Assembly (NCBI RefSeq): GCF_022647665.1
Contig: NZ_CP071872.1
Coordinates: 6,634,001-6,698,000, forward strand
Origin: Streptomyces formicae
Lineage (GTDB): Bacteria > Actinomycetota > Actinomycetes > Streptomycetales > Streptomycetaceae
Direction of reading: 5' to 3'
Length of the DNA stretch: 64,000 bases
In this document: in pieces, positions 50,661-59,678 of the stretch
Layout: every line of letters starts with the position of its first letter
Position numbering within the stretch: the stretch's first letter is position 1
Notes under the pieces: generated by a model
What the model was told of the DNA's origin: nothing
Databases searched by the model: none
The model's input: only the letters and a program-made list of their open reading frames with translations
Translations under genes and position numbers: made by a program

Positions 50661-51989
50661 ATGCCTTCGCGCACGCGCGCCGCGTGGCCCCTGGTCGCCG
50701 TCTTCGCCGCCGGCTACCTCGCCGCGTACCTCCTGCCGACCGTCGTCGGACGGCTCTCCGCCGGACTCGGACTCACCCCCGCCGAAGCCGGACTCGTGGG
50801 CTCCACGCTGCTGCTCCATTCCGCCGTCGCCGGCTTCGCCCTGGCGTCGCGGGTGGAGCGGTACGGGCCGCGGCGGCTGTCCCGCGCGGGCCTGCTGCTG
50901 GCCGTCGGCGGGTACGGCGCCGCCACGCTGACGTCGTACGTGCCGCTGGTCGTCGCCGGGGTGGCGGTCGGCGGGCTCGGTTCCGGTACGGCGACGGCGG
51001 TCGCCGCGGCGGGCATCGCGGCGCAGCGGGATCCGCACCGGGCGTCGTCGCTGGGGCTGCTGGCGGTGTCGGCGACCGCGGGGGCGCTGTATCTGACGCT
51101 TCCGCGGCTCGGGGGCGGGCATGTGCTGCCGTTCGTGGCGCTGGCCGCCGCGGCGGTGGTGGTGTGGCCGGCGACAGGGCGACTGGACGGTGCCGGTGGT
51201 GCCGGTGGCTCCGCCGCCGTGCCGGTCGCCGCCGCCGTACGGGCGCCGCTGCCGCGCCGGCGCACGGGCGCCGTGCTCGCGGCCGCGATGTTCTGCTGGT
51301 CGATGGCGCAGAACGCCCTGTGGGGCGTGAGCGGGCGGATCGGCACCACCCAGGCCGGACTGAGCGAGGTCACCGTCGGCGCCGTCTTCGCCGTGGGCCT
51401 GGGCGCCGGGCTCGCAGGCGTGATCGGCGCGGGTGCGCTCGGCGCGCGGCTGGGGCGGGCGGTGCCGATCGGGGCCGGTACCGCGCTGATCGGCGGCTGC
51501 ATCGTGGTGAGTTCGTCGGCGCGGGGTCTGGTGGACTTCGCGGTCGGCGAGGTGCTCTGGAACCTCTTCTACCCGGTGGTCCTCTCCTATCTGATCGGCC
51601 TGGCCGCGTCGCTGGACCCGCGCGGGCGATGGGCCGTGCTGGTGGGCTCCGCGTCGTCGCTGGGCGTGGCGTGCGGGCCGGTGACGGGGAGTCTCCTGTC
51701 GGAGCACGCGGGGTACCCGGGGATGGGGCTCGTGCTCTGCGGGCTGCTGCTGGTCGTGGCGGCGCCGATGACCGCGGTCGCCCTGCACACCTCCGGCCGC
51801 CCCCTGGTCCCGGGTGCGGTCCGCCGCCGCGGCGGCAACCCCGCGGCGGTCGTCGCGGGCGCGGCGCCCTCGGGCACCCGCGTCCCGCAGATCGGCGCAC
51901 CCGAGCAACAGGTGGCAGAGATCCCGCCCCCGCTGCGTCCGCGCCGCCGCGCCGTCCGCGACCGCGCGTCGAAGGCCCTCGCGTCCTGA
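50661..51989 (+). CDS. MFS transporter
   Basis: Membrane transporter of 442 aa with about 12 helices. N-terminal VAVFAAGYLAAYLLPTVVGR LSAGLGLTPAEAGLVGSTLL; loop SRVERYGPRRLSRAGLL equals motif A. The C-terminal 60 residues are a charged cytoplasmic tail (RRRGGNPAAVVAGAAPSG). GGGA is 8 nt before the ATG. Substrate unknown; it resembles small YbfB/CynX-type importers and exporters. Convergent with the adenine deaminase. Confidence 0.82.
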   Translation: MPSRTRAAWPLVAVFAAGYLAAYLLPTVVGRLSAGLGLTPAEAGLVGSTLLLHSAVAGFALASRVERYGPRRLSRAGLLLAVGGYGAATLTSYVPLVVAGVAVGGLGSGTATAVAAAGIAAQRDPHRASSLGLLAVSATAGALYLTLPRLGGGHVLPFVALAAAAVVVWPATGRLDGAGGAGGSAAVPVAAAVRAPLPRRRTGAVLAAAMFCWSMAQNALWGVSGRIGTTQAGLSEVTVGAVFAVGLGAGLAGVIGAGALGARLGRAVPIGAGTALIGGCIVVSSSARGLVDFAVGEVLWNLFYPVVLSYLIGLAASLDPRGRWAVLVGSASSLGVACGPVTGSLLSEHAGYPGMGLVLCGLLLVVAAPMTAVALHTSGRPLVPGAVRRRGGNPAAVVAGAAPSGTRVPQIGAPEQQVAEIPPPLRPRRRAVRDRASKALAS

Positions 51990-52029
51990 CGCCAGGGCGG
52001 GCGCCGGGGGCCGGGTACGGCGGCGCCGG

Positions 52030-53022
52030 TCAGTCGAAGGTGTAGGACTCCACCTCGGCGAGGTAGCGCTCGCGGCGGGGTTCGTCGTGGTCGAGGAAGG
52101 CCGCCTGGAAGGAGTTGCGCGCCAGGGTGCGGAGCTGGTCGTGGCTGAGGGAGAGTGCCTCGCGGACCGCGTGGAAGGTGTCGCCGACGTAGCCGCCGAA
52201 GTAGGCCGGGTCGTCGGAGTTCACGGTCACCAGCAGCCCGGCGTCCATCATCGCCCGCAGGGGGTGGTCCTCCAGCGTGTCCACGGCGCGCAGGCGGACG
52301 TTCGACAGCGGGCACAGCGTGAGCGGGATCTGCCGGCGCACGAGCCGGTCCACCAGGTCCGGGTCCTCCATCGCGCGCAGGCCGTGGTCGATGCGTTCGA
52401 CGCCGAGCACGTCCAGGGCCTCCGCGATGTACGCGGGCGGGCCCTCCTCGCCCGCGTGGGCGACCTTGCGCAGGCCCAGGGACTCGGCCGCGGCGTACAC
52501 CTCGCGGAACTTCGCCGGCGGGTGGCCCACCTCGGCCGAGTCGAGGCCGACCCCGCTGATGTGGTGGAGGTACGGCTTCGCGGCGTCGAGCGTGGCCATC
52601 GCCGACTCGGCCGGCTGGTCCCGCAGGAAGCACATGATCAGTTGCGTGGAGACGCCGTGCCGCTCCTCGCCGCGGTCGAGCGCGTGAGCGAGCCCCTCGA
52701 CCACGGTGCCGATGGGGACGTCCCGGGCGGTGTGCGCCTGCGGGTCGAAGAAGATCTCGGCGTGCCGTACGCCCTGCGCCGCCGCCCGCGCGAGATAGGC
52801 GTCGGCGAGTTCGGTGAAGTCCTCGGCGGTGCGCAGGACCGCCATCAGTCCGTAGTACAGGTCCAGGAAGGACTGGAGATCGCTGAAGAGGTACGCCTTG
52901 CGCAGGTCCTCGGCGTCGGCGTACGGCAACCGGACCGCGTTGCGCTCGGCGAGGGCGAAGGCGAGTTCGGGTTCGAGGGTGCCCTCGATGTGGAGGTGGA
53001 GTTCGGCCTTGGGAAGGGGCAT
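52030..53022 (-). CDS. Adenine deaminase (AMP/adenosine deaminase superfamily)
   Basis: Amidohydrolase of 330 aa. HxH site is in KAELHLHIEGTLEPELAFAL near residue 5; then VAHAGEEGPP, the RIDHG catalytic motif and VTVNSDDPAYFGGY with the metal Asp. Adenosine deaminases usually read HLDGSL here, whereas HIEGTLEPEL plus SDDPAYFGGY are what I know from true adenine deaminases of this family. So it probably converts adenine to hypoxanthine in purine salvage, though automated labels will say adenosine deaminase. Confidence 0.85.
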   Translation of the reverse strand: MPLPKAELHLHIEGTLEPELAFALAERNAVRLPYADAEDLRKAYLFSDLQSFLDLYYGLMAVLRTAEDFTELADAYLARAAAQGVRHAEIFFDPQAHTARDVPIGTVVEGLAHALDRGEERHGVSTQLIMCFLRDQPAESAMATLDAAKPYLHHISGVGLDSAEVGHPPAKFREVYAAAESLGLRKVAHAGEEGPPAYIAEALDVLGVERIDHGLRAMEDPDLVDRLVRRQIPLTLCPLSNVRLRAVDTLEDHPLRAMMDAGLLVTVNSDDPAYFGGYVGDTFHAVREALSLSHDQLRTLARNSFQAAFLDHDEPRRERYLAEVESYTFD

Positions 53023-53039
53023 CGGTACTCGCTCGGGGT

Positions 53040-53951
53040 TCAGAGTTCGCGTTTGGGTACGGGGACCCGCACGAGGTCCTGGGCCACGGAGAGTTCACCG
53101 TCGAAGCCGGCCCTGCGGGCCTGCCGCTCGAACTCCCCGGGTTCGGTGTAGCGCTGGGAGAAGTGGGTGAGGACGAGGTGCCGTACGCCCGCGTCGCGCG
53201 CCACCCGTGCCGCCTGCCCGGCGGTGAGGTGACCGTGGTCGGTGGCGAGCCGGTGGTCCTCGTCGAGGAAGGTCGACTCGATGACCAGCATGTCGCAGCC
53301 GTCGGCGAGTTCGTAGGCACCCTCGCACAGCCGTGTGTCCATGACGAACGCGAAACGCTGTCCGCGCCGCACCTCGCTGACCTCGTCGAGCGTGATCCCG
53401 CCGAGGGCGCCCTCGCGCTGGACACGGCCCACGTCGGGCCCCTTGATGCCGTGTGCGGCGAGACGGTCGGGCAGCATGCGGCGGCCGTCGGGCTCGGTGA
53501 GCCGGTAGCCGTACGACTCGACGGGGTGGGAGAGCCGGCGCGCTTCGAGCGTGTACGCGGGGGTGGCGGCGAGCACGCCCCCGCCGCCGGCGACGGGCGC
53601 CTCGGTGAGCGGGACCGTTTCGCGGTAGGCGGTGGCGTACCGCAGGCGGTCGAAGAAGCGCTGCCCGCTCTTCGGGTAGTGCGCGGTGACCGGGTGCGGA
53701 ACCTGGTCGAGGTTGATGCGCTGGATCACCCCGGCGAGGCCGAGCGAGTGGTCGCCGTGGAAGTGCGTGACGCAGATCCGGTCGATGTCGTGCGCGGCGA
53801 CGCCCGCGCGCAGCATCTGCCGCTGGGTGCCCTCGCCCGGGTCGAAGAGAATGCCCTCGCCGTCCCAGCGCAGCAGATAGCCGTTGTGGTTGCGGTGCCG
53901 GGTGGGGACCTGGCTGGCGGTGCCGAGGACGACGAGTTCACGTACGGACAT
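53040..53951 (-). CDS. rnz: Ribonuclease Z
   Basis: tRNA 3'-processing endonuclease of 303 aa with the metallo-beta-lactamase fold. The signature THFHGDHSLGLAG is near residue 61; other metal ligands are in FVMDTRLCEGA and LVLTHFSQRY. GTASQVPTRHRNHNGYLLRW opens it. The ATG at 53951 is followed by VRELVVLGTASQ. A start further upstream would overlap the HIT gene. It ends 17 bp before the adenine deaminase start. Confidence 0.95.
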   Translation of the reverse strand: MSVRELVVLGTASQVPTRHRNHNGYLLRWDGEGILFDPGEGTQRQMLRAGVAAHDIDRICVTHFHGDHSLGLAGVIQRINLDQVPHPVTAHYPKSGQRFFDRLRYATAYRETVPLTEAPVAGGGGVLAATPAYTLEARRLSHPVESYGYRLTEPDGRRMLPDRLAAHGIKGPDVGRVQREGALGGITLDEVSEVRRGQRFAFVMDTRLCEGAYELADGCDMLVIESTFLDEDHRLATDHGHLTAGQAARVARDAGVRHLVLTHFSQRYTEPGEFERQARRAGFDGELSVAQDLVRVPVPKREL

Positions 53952-53965
53952 GGGGTGGTCGGGCC

Positions 53966-54325
53966 CTAGCCGGGCGGCCAGTTGAAGCCGCGGCCCCCGA
54001 GGACGTGGAGGTGTGCGTGGAAGACGGTCTGGCCCGCGCCCGAACCGGTGTTGAAGACGACACGGAAGCCGGAGGTGTCCACCTTGTCCTCGGCCGCGAC
54101 CTCGGCCGCCTCGCGCAGTATGTCGGCGACGACCGTGGGCTCGGCCGCGGCGAGGCTGGCCGCGTCCGGGTAGTGCGCCTTCGGGATGACGAGCACATGG
54201 GTCGGCGCCTGCGGATTGATGTCGCGGAAGGCGACGGTCGTCTCGGACTCGCGGACGACGGTGGCGGGCACCTCCCCCGCGACGATCTTGCAGAACAGGC
54301 AGTCGGCCTGCGGTTCTCCCGCCAT
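53966..54325 (-). CDS. HIT-family nucleotide-binding protein (HINT type)
   Basis: Histidine-triad hydrolase of 119 aa. DCLFCKIVAGEVPATVVRES with CX2C zinc site at the start, then VLVIPKAHYPDAASLAAAE, and the triad HAHLHVLGGRGF (His-X-His-X-His) near residue 103. Known HINT enzymes hydrolyse adenosine phosphoramidates or aminoacyl-AMP. It is close upstream of rnz on the same strand. Confidence 0.93.
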   Translation of the reverse strand: MAGEPQADCLFCKIVAGEVPATVVRESETTVAFRDINPQAPTHVLVIPKAHYPDAASLAAAEPTVVADILREAAEVAAEDKVDTSGFRVVFNTGSGAGQTVFHAHLHVLGGRGFNWPPG

Positions 54326-54466
54326 GGTCCGGCCCCTTCACGACTCACGACTCCGACGATCAGTACACGGGCATGCTATCGGGGCATGGCGGGGCCGATG
54401 CGTGCGGCGACGTACGCCGCGGCGCGGCAGGGCAGTTGACGCCCGCGGCGGATCGGGAGCGCGGCG

Positions 54467-55207
54467 TCAGGACCAGCGGCCGGTACGGCCGAGCAGCAGC
54501 GCCGCCGCTGCCGTGCCGGCGGTGGAGGTGCGCAGGACGCTCCGGCCGAGACGGTACGGCTTGGCGCCCGCCTCCGCGAAGACGGCCAGCTCCTGCGGTG
54601 ACACGCCGCCTTCGGGCCCGACCACGAGCACGAGGGCGCCGGTGGTGGGGAGCGGGGCGGTGGCGAGGGGTTCGGAGCCCTCCTCGTGCAGGACGGCCGC
54701 GAAGTCCGCGCCGGCGAGCAGCTGAGCCACCTGTCCGGTGGTGGCGGCCTCCGCGACCTCCGGGAAGCGGACGCGCCGCGACTGCTTGCCCGCCTCGCGG
54801 GCGGTGGCACGCCATTTCGCCAGGGACTTGGCGCCGCGGTCGCCCTTCCACTGGGTGATGCAGCGGGCCGCGGCCCACGGCACGATCGCGTCGACGCCGG
54901 TCTCGGTCATGGTCTCGACGGCGAGCTCGCCGCGGTCGCCCTTGGGCAGGGCCTGGACGACGGTGATGCGGGGCGCCTCCTCCGGCTCCTCGTGCACCGA
55001 GTCCAGCTGTACGACGAGCCGGTCCTTGCCCTCGGTGTCCAGGACCACGCAGTCCGCCCAGCGGCCGGCGCCGTCGGTCAGGACGACGTCCTCTCCGGGC
55101 CGCAGCCGCTTCACGGAGACGGCGTGCCGCCCCTCGGGGCCTTCGAGCACGAACCGGCCGCCGCTGGCCGCGCGGAAGTCCTCGACGACGAAGACGGGCG
55201 CGGTCAC
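54467..55207 (-). CDS. rsmE: 16S rRNA (uracil-1498-N3)-methyltransferase
   Basis: SPOUT methyltransferase of 246 aa acting on 16S rRNA. N-terminal PUA-like domain (HAVSVKRLRPGEDVVLTDG); catalytic knot with LALVVGPEGGVSPQELAVFA-like segment LVVGPEGGVSPQELAVF and YRLGRSVLRTSTAGTAAAAL for S-adenosylmethionine. The GTG at 55207 overlaps the stop of the nitronate monooxygenase (GTGA). It is part of the hrcA-dnaJ-nmo-rsmE run. Confidence 0.94.
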   Translation of the reverse strand: MTAPVFVVEDFRAASGGRFVLEGPEGRHAVSVKRLRPGEDVVLTDGAGRWADCVVLDTEGKDRLVVQLDSVHEEPEEAPRITVVQALPKGDRGELAVETMTETGVDAIVPWAAARCITQWKGDRGAKSLAKWRATAREAGKQSRRVRFPEVAEAATTGQVAQLLAGADFAAVLHEEGSEPLATAPLPTTGALVLVVGPEGGVSPQELAVFAEAGAKPYRLGRSVLRTSTAGTAAAALLLGRTGRWS

Positions 55208-56274
55208 GAGGCACTCCGCAGGGCGAGGGCGGCGCTCGCGGCGCTCAGCTCGGCGGCGAGCACCTCGACGAGCTGGGCGGCGGGCAGGTCGCGGGCCATG
55301 CGGTGGCCCTGGCCGGCCCAGAGGGCCATGCCCTGCGGGTCGCCCGCGGCGGCGGCCGCCTTGCGCAGGCCGGAGGTGAGGTGGTGGACCTCGGGGTAGG
55401 CGGCGGGGGCGTACCGCCCGTGCTCGCGCATGAACCGGTTGACGAGCCCGCGGGCCGGGCGGCCGGAGAAGGCCCGGGTGAGCTCGGTCCTGTTGAACAC
55501 CGGGTTGGTCATGGCCTGCTTGTGGAGGGCGTTCGCACCGGACTCGGGGCAGACGAGGAAGGCCGTGCCGAGCTGGGCGGAGCCGGCACCTGCGGAGAGC
55601 ACGGCGGCGATCTGGCTGCCGCGCATGATGCCGCCGGCGGCGATGACCGGCAGCTGCACGGTCTCGCGGATCTGCGGGATCAGGGTGAGCAGCCCGGTGC
55701 CGGAGCCCGCGGCGGGGTCGTCGCGGTGCGTGCCCTGGTGGCCGCCGGCCTCGACGCCCTGCACGCAGACGGCGTCGGCGCCGGCGTGCTGGGCGGCCTG
55801 GGCCTCGTCGGGGGTGGTGACGGTGACGACGGTGAGCGTTCCGGCGCGCTTGAGGGCGTCCAGGGTCTGCTTGGCGGGGCAGCCGAACGTGAACGACACC
55901 AGCGGTACGGGGTCGTCGCGCAGGATCGCCAGCTTGGCCTCGTAGCCGTCGTCCCGGCCGGCCTCGGGGTCGCCGAGCGGGGTGTCGTACCAGGCAGCCT
56001 CGCCCGCGAGCTGGTGCCGGTACACGTCGACGGCGGCCGCGTCGGCGTACTGCGGCTGCGGCATGAAGAGGTTGACGCCGAAGGGGCGCGCGGTGAACCC
56101 GCGCAGCTGCTTGATCTCCTGGTACATCCCGTCGGCGGTCTTGTACCCAGCCGCCAGGAACCCCAGCCCGCCGGCCTCCGAGACAGCCGCGGCGAGCTGC
56201 GGACAGGAGGCGCCGCCGGCCATGGGGGCCTGCACGATCGGGTAACGGCAGAGCTCGGTCAGCGCGGAGGACAT
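55204..56274 (-). CDS. Nitronate monooxygenase (2-nitropropane dioxygenase family)
   Basis: FMN TIM-barrel enzyme of 356 aa. Opening YPIVQAPMAGGASCPQLAAA and the glycine-rich GGLGFLAAGYKTADG; ALGADAV-like DAVCVQGVEAGGHQGTHRDD binds FMN phosphate; VIAAGGIMRGSQIAAVLSAG completes the site. It detoxifies alkyl nitronates. The catalytic His of the family is in GHQG. It is the gene before rsmE and may be co-transcribed with dnaJ. Confidence 0.92.
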   Translation of the reverse strand: MSSALTELCRYPIVQAPMAGGASCPQLAAAVSEAGGLGFLAAGYKTADGMYQEIKQLRGFTARPFGVNLFMPQPQYADAAAVDVYRHQLAGEAAWYDTPLGDPEAGRDDGYEAKLAILRDDPVPLVSFTFGCPAKQTLDALKRAGTLTVVTVTTPDEAQAAQHAGADAVCVQGVEAGGHQGTHRDDPAAGSGTGLLTLIPQIRETVQLPVIAAGGIMRGSQIAAVLSAGAGSAQLGTAFLVCPESGANALHKQAMTNPVFNRTELTRAFSGRPARGLVNRFMREHGRYAPAAYPEVHHLTSGLRKAAAAAGDPQGMALWAGQGHRMARDLPAAQLVEVLAAELSAASAALALRSAS

Positions 56275-56380
56275 GCCCGCATGGTGCCATGTCCGGCCGC
56301 GGCGTCCGAATCCCGCCCCCGCCGGCGCCGCGCGCAGCGCGCGTGGCGGCGGGGAGCAGTGGGGGCCCGGCCCCGGTCAT

Positions 56381-56409
56381 GGGAGAGGGCGGGGGGGAGC
56401 CCCGCCCTC
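56381..56409 (-). terminator. Hairpin after dnaJ
   Basis: Perfect 12-bp stem (56381-56392 with 56398-56409), 5-nt loop, 10 bp after the dnaJ stop. It separates hrcA-dnaJ from the nitronate monooxygenase. Confidence 0.75.
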
Positions 56410-56419
56410 TCACGGCACG

Positions 56420-57562
56420 TCAGCGGCCGTTGAACGCGTCCTTCAGGCGGGAGAACAGCCCCTGCTGCCCCGGCTGGAACTGGCCCGTCGGCCGCTCCTC
56501 GCCGCGCAGCTGCGCCAGCTCCCGCAGGAGCCGCTCCTGCTCCGGGTCCAGCTTCGACGGGGTCTGCACCTCGACGTGGACGATGAGGTCACCGCGGCCT
56601 CCGCCGCGCAGGTGGGTCACGCCCCGCCCGTGCAGCGGGATCGACTGGCCGGACTGGGTGCCGGGCCGGATGTCGACCTCCTCCATGCCGTCGAGCGTCT
56701 CCAGCGGCACCTTCGTGCCGAGCGCGCCCGCCGTCATCGGGATCGTCACCGTGCAGTGCAGATCGTCGCCGCGCCGCTGGAACACCGGGTGCGGCAGCTC
56801 GTGGATCTCGACGTACAGATCACCGGCGGGCCCGCCGCCGGGGCCGACCTCGCCCTCGCCCGCGAGCTGGATACGGGTGCCGTTGTCGACACCGGCCGGG
56901 ATCTTCACGGTCAGGGTGCGGCGCGACCGGACCCGGCCGTCGCCCGCGCACTCCGGGCACGGCGTCGGGACCACGGTCCCGAAGCCCTGGCACTGCGGGC
57001 ACGGCCGCGAGGTCATGACCTGGCCCAGGAAGGACCGGGTGACCTGCGACACCTCACCGCGGCCGCGGCACATGTCACATGTCTGCGCCGACGTGCCGGG
57101 CGCGGCACCCTCGCCCGAGCAGGTCGTGCACACGACGGCCGTGTCGACCTGGATGTCCTTCGTCGTGCCGAAGGCCGCCTCGCTGAGCTCGACCTCCAGC
57201 CGGATCATCGCGTCCTGGCCGCGCCGCGTCCGCGACCTCGGCCCGCGCTGAGACGCCGTGCCGAAGAAGGCGTCCATGATGTCGGAGAAGTTGCCGAAGC
57301 CACCCGCGCCGAAGCCGCCCGCGCCCGCACCGGCGCCGCCGGCGGCGGACAGCGGGTCGCCGCCGAGGTCGTAGACCTGCTTCTTCTGCGGGTCCGACAG
57401 CACCTCGTAGGCCGCGTTGATCTCCTTGAAGCGCTCCTGCGTCTTCGGGTCCGGATTCACGTCCGGGTGGAGCTCCCGCGCCAGCCGCCGGAAAGCCTTC
57501 TTGATCTCGTCCTGAGATGCGTCGCGGCGCACGCCGAGCACGGCGTAGTAGTCCGTGGCCAC
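56420..57562 (-). CDS. dnaJ: Chaperone DnaJ (DnaJ2)
   Basis: Hsp40 co-chaperone of 380 aa. J domain with HPD (RELHPDVNPDPKTQ) near residue 33, a Gly-rich linker, four CxxCxGxG zinc-finger repeats (CTTCSGEG, CDMCRGRG, CPQCQGFG, CPECAGDG), and the C-terminal substrate-binding domain. All elements are present. It starts immediately at the hrcA stop, with a CIRCE element before hrcA. Streptomyces have another DnaJ in the dnaK operon, so this is the second. Confidence 0.95.
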   Translation of the reverse strand: MATDYYAVLGVRRDASQDEIKKAFRRLARELHPDVNPDPKTQERFKEINAAYEVLSDPQKKQVYDLGGDPLSAAGGAGAGAGGFGAGGFGNFSDIMDAFFGTASQRGPRSRTRRGQDAMIRLEVELSEAAFGTTKDIQVDTAVVCTTCSGEGAAPGTSAQTCDMCRGRGEVSQVTRSFLGQVMTSRPCPQCQGFGTVVPTPCPECAGDGRVRSRRTLTVKIPAGVDNGTRIQLAGEGEVGPGGGPAGDLYVEIHELPHPVFQRRGDDLHCTVTIPMTAGALGTKVPLETLDGMEEVDIRPGTQSGQSIPLHGRGVTHLRGGGRGDLIVHVEVQTPSKLDPEQERLLRELAQLRGEERPTGQFQPGQQGLFSRLKDAFNGR

Positions 57563-58579
57563 TTACGACTCCGCCAGGATCTGTCCGACGTAACGTGCCA
57601 CTGCGCGTACCGCTCCCATCGTTCCGGGGTAGTCCATGCGGGTCGGTCCGACCACGCCGAGTTTCGCGACTGCTTCGTCGCCCGAACCGTAGCCGACCGC
57701 GACGACGGACGTGGAGTTGAGGCCCTCATGGGCGTTCTCGTGCCCGATCCGTACGGTCATGCCCGACTCCTTGGCATTGCCGAGCAGCTTCAGCAGCACG
57801 ACCTGCTCCTCCAGCGCCTCCAGCACGGGCCGGATGGTGAGCGGGAAGTCATGGCCGAAGCGCGTCAGATTGGCCGTGCCGCCGATCATCAGCCGTTCCT
57901 CGGTCTCCTCCACGAGGGTTTCGAGGAGGGTCGAGAGCACGGTCGAGACGGTGCCACGGTCGTCCAGGTCGAACGACTCGGGCAGGTCCTGCACCAGCTG
58001 CGGGACGTCCGCGAAGCGGCGGCCCACCACCCGGCTGTTCAGCCGGGCCCGCAGATCCGCCAGCGAGCTCTCGCCGAACGGAGCCGGGCAGTCCACGTGC
58101 CGCTGCTCGACCCGGCCCGTGTCCGTGATCAGCACCAGCATCAGGCGCGCGGGCGCCAGCGCCAGCAGCTCCACATGACGGACGGTGGAGCGGGTCAGCG
58201 ACGGGTACTGCACGACGGCGACCTGCCGGGTCAGCTGCGCCAGCAGCCGGACCGTGCGGGCCACGACGTCGTCGAGGTCGACGGCCCCGTCGAGGAAGTT
58301 CTGGATCGCCCGCCGCTCGGGGGACGACAGCGGTTTGACGCCCGCCAGTCTGTCCACGAACAGCCGGTAGCCCTTGTCCGTCGGGATCCGGCCGGCGCTG
58401 GTGTGGGGCTGGGCGATGAACCCTTCCTCCTCCAGCACCGCCATGTCGTTGCGCACGGTGGCCGGCGAGACACCCAGGTTGTGCCGCTCGGTGAGGGCCT
58501 TGGAGCCGACGGGCTCCTCCGTCCCGACGTAGTCCTGGACGATGGCGCGCAGCACCTCGAGTCTGCGTTCGCTGAGCAT
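57563..58579 (-). CDS. hrcA: Heat-inducible transcriptional repressor HrcA
   Basis: Repressor of 338 aa that binds CIRCE and is released on heat shock. N-terminal winged helix LSERRLEVLRAIVQDYVGTE, PATVRNDMAVLEEEGFIAQP HTSAGRIP; the C-terminal part has the GAF-like effector domain (VLITDTGRVEQRHVDCP). GGAGG is 8 nt before the ATG. It is the first gene of hrcA-dnaJ, preceded by its own CIRCE element. Confidence 0.96.
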   Translation of the reverse strand: MLSERRLEVLRAIVQDYVGTEEPVGSKALTERHNLGVSPATVRNDMAVLEEEGFIAQPHTSAGRIPTDKGYRLFVDRLAGVKPLSSPERRAIQNFLDGAVDLDDVVARTVRLLAQLTRQVAVVQYPSLTRSTVRHVELLALAPARLMLVLITDTGRVEQRHVDCPAPFGESSLADLRARLNSRVVGRRFADVPQLVQDLPESFDLDDRGTVSTVLSTLLETLVEETEERLMIGGTANLTRFGHDFPLTIRPVLEALEEQVVLLKLLGNAKESGMTVRIGHENAHEGLNSTSVVAVGYGSGDEAVAKLGVVGPTRMDYPGTMGAVRAVARYVGQILAES

Positions 58580-58644
58580 CGCGCGCACCTCCAGCTCGGT
58601 TCGTCGTGGTCCGGTGGGGTCCGGCCCGGTTCGGTGGTGGTTGC

Positions 58645-58671
58645 CTGGCACTCGCCGCTGGGGAGTGCCAA
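58645..58671 (-). promoter_or_regulatory. CIRCE element before hrcA
   Basis: Arms CTGGCACTC (58645-58653) and GAGTGCCAA (58663-58671) with the standard 9-bp spacer, on the minus strand TTGGCACTC-N9-GAGTGCCAG. It is the HrcA operator, 66 bp before the hrcA start. Confidence 0.92.
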
Positions 58672-58794
58672 TCCCCCGAGCCAGTGTACGGCGGGGAGGT
58701 ACACCCCTAGCAAGGGCGGCCGGACAGGGTACTGCTCCGCGCCACGGCAAAGACCTCCCTGGTCGCTGCCGGATCCCCGGGATAGCGTCGCCGC

Positions 58795-59526
58795 ATGGAC
58801 GTCGGTTGGGAAGAGTCCGGGTGGGAGCGGCTGGCCGACGGAGTCGGCCGCCGCCGCCTGCCCGTCTGGGACGCGACGGCCGGTGTGGTCGCCGGCGACG
58901 ACTCGGTGCTCCTCTACGACACGGGCTCGACGCTCCGCGAGGGCGCCGCCCTGCGCACCGAGATCGAGTCCCTCCTCGGCGGCCGCCGTGTGACCCATAT
59001 CGCGCTCAGCCACCCCCACTTCGATCACGTGCTGGGCACGGCGGCGTTCTCGGCGGTGCGGGTCTACGGGGCGGTGGGCGTCGACCAGGTGCTCGTACGG
59101 GACCGGGACTCGCTGCGCGACGACGCCGTCCGGCACGGTCTGGCGCCCGTCGACGCCACGCGGGCCACGGATGTGCTGGTGCCGCCGCAGCACGTGGTCT
59201 CCGGCGAGTGGACCCTGGACCTCGGCGGCCGGCAGGTCCTGCTCGCGAACGTCGGCCCCGGCCACACCGGGCACGACCTCGCCCTGCTCGTGCCCGGCAC
59301 GGCCACCGAGCCCGAGATCGTCTTCTGCGGCGACCTGGTCGAGGAGTCGGGCGACCCGCAGGCGGGCCCGGACGCGATCCCCTCGCGGTGGCCGGCGGCG
59401 CTGGACCGGCTGCTGGCGCTGGGCGGCGAGGACGCGGTGTACGTACCGGGGCACGGGGCGGTGGTGGACGCCGCCTTCGTCCGCGCTCAACGGGATGAGC
59501 TGGCCCGGCGGTTCGGGGTGTCGTAG
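58795..59526 (+). CDS. Metallo-beta-lactamase fold hydrolase
   Basis: Enzyme of 243 aa. HxHxDH-like motif is HPHFDHVLGTAAF near residue 75; other ligands are GHTGHD and FCGDLVEESG, PGHGAVV. The motif is HPHFDH, with Phe and no extra Gly. Substrate unknown; relatives hydrolyse lactones, thioesters or act on small metabolites. It is divergent from hrcA and alone. An 11-codon abortive frame of the next gene begins 10 bp after its stop. Confidence 0.85.
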   Translation: MDVGWEESGWERLADGVGRRRLPVWDATAGVVAGDDSVLLYDTGSTLREGAALRTEIESLLGGRRVTHIALSHPHFDHVLGTAAFSAVRVYGAVGVDQVLVRDRDSLRDDAVRHGLAPVDATRATDVLVPPQHVVSGEWTLDLGGRQVLLANVGPGHTGHDLALLVPGTATEPEIVFCGDLVEESGDPQAGPDAIPSRWPAALDRLLALGGEDAVYVPGHGAVVDAAFVRAQRDELARRFGVS

Positions 59527-59536
59527 CGTCTGCGGA

Positions 59537-59572
59537 ATGCGCAGCTACAGCCCCGACCTCACCCCTCCCTGA
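59537..59572 (+). other. Abortive duplicate of the DUF3097 gene start
   Basis: Reads MRSYSPDLTPP then TGA. The first 35 bp (59537-59571) equal 59644-59678, the real DUF3097 start. The copy has a stop where the gene has TGG. It lacks a good ribosome binding site of its own (GTCTGCGGA before it). Confidence 0.9.
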
Positions 59573-59678
59573 CCGCATCTTCCGGGGGACGACCCCCGGA
59601 CCCCCGGCAAAGAGCCGACCCGGCCGTCCGCGAAAAGGAACTCATGCGCAGCTACAGCCCCGACCTCACCCCTCCCTG
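59537..59678 (+). repeat. 35-bp direct repeat, 107 bp apart
   Basis: Copies at 59537-59571 and 59644-59678. Between them is a GC hairpin (CCGGGGG-acgac-CCCCCGG-like, 59580-59602) and the ribosome binding site AAAGGAA of the real gene. Confidence 0.9.

Noticed and set aside
59580..59602. Terminator between the abortive frame and DUF3097
   Set aside because: Hairpin is short, has no T tract and would lie in the leader of an active gene; it looks like a common GC palindrome.
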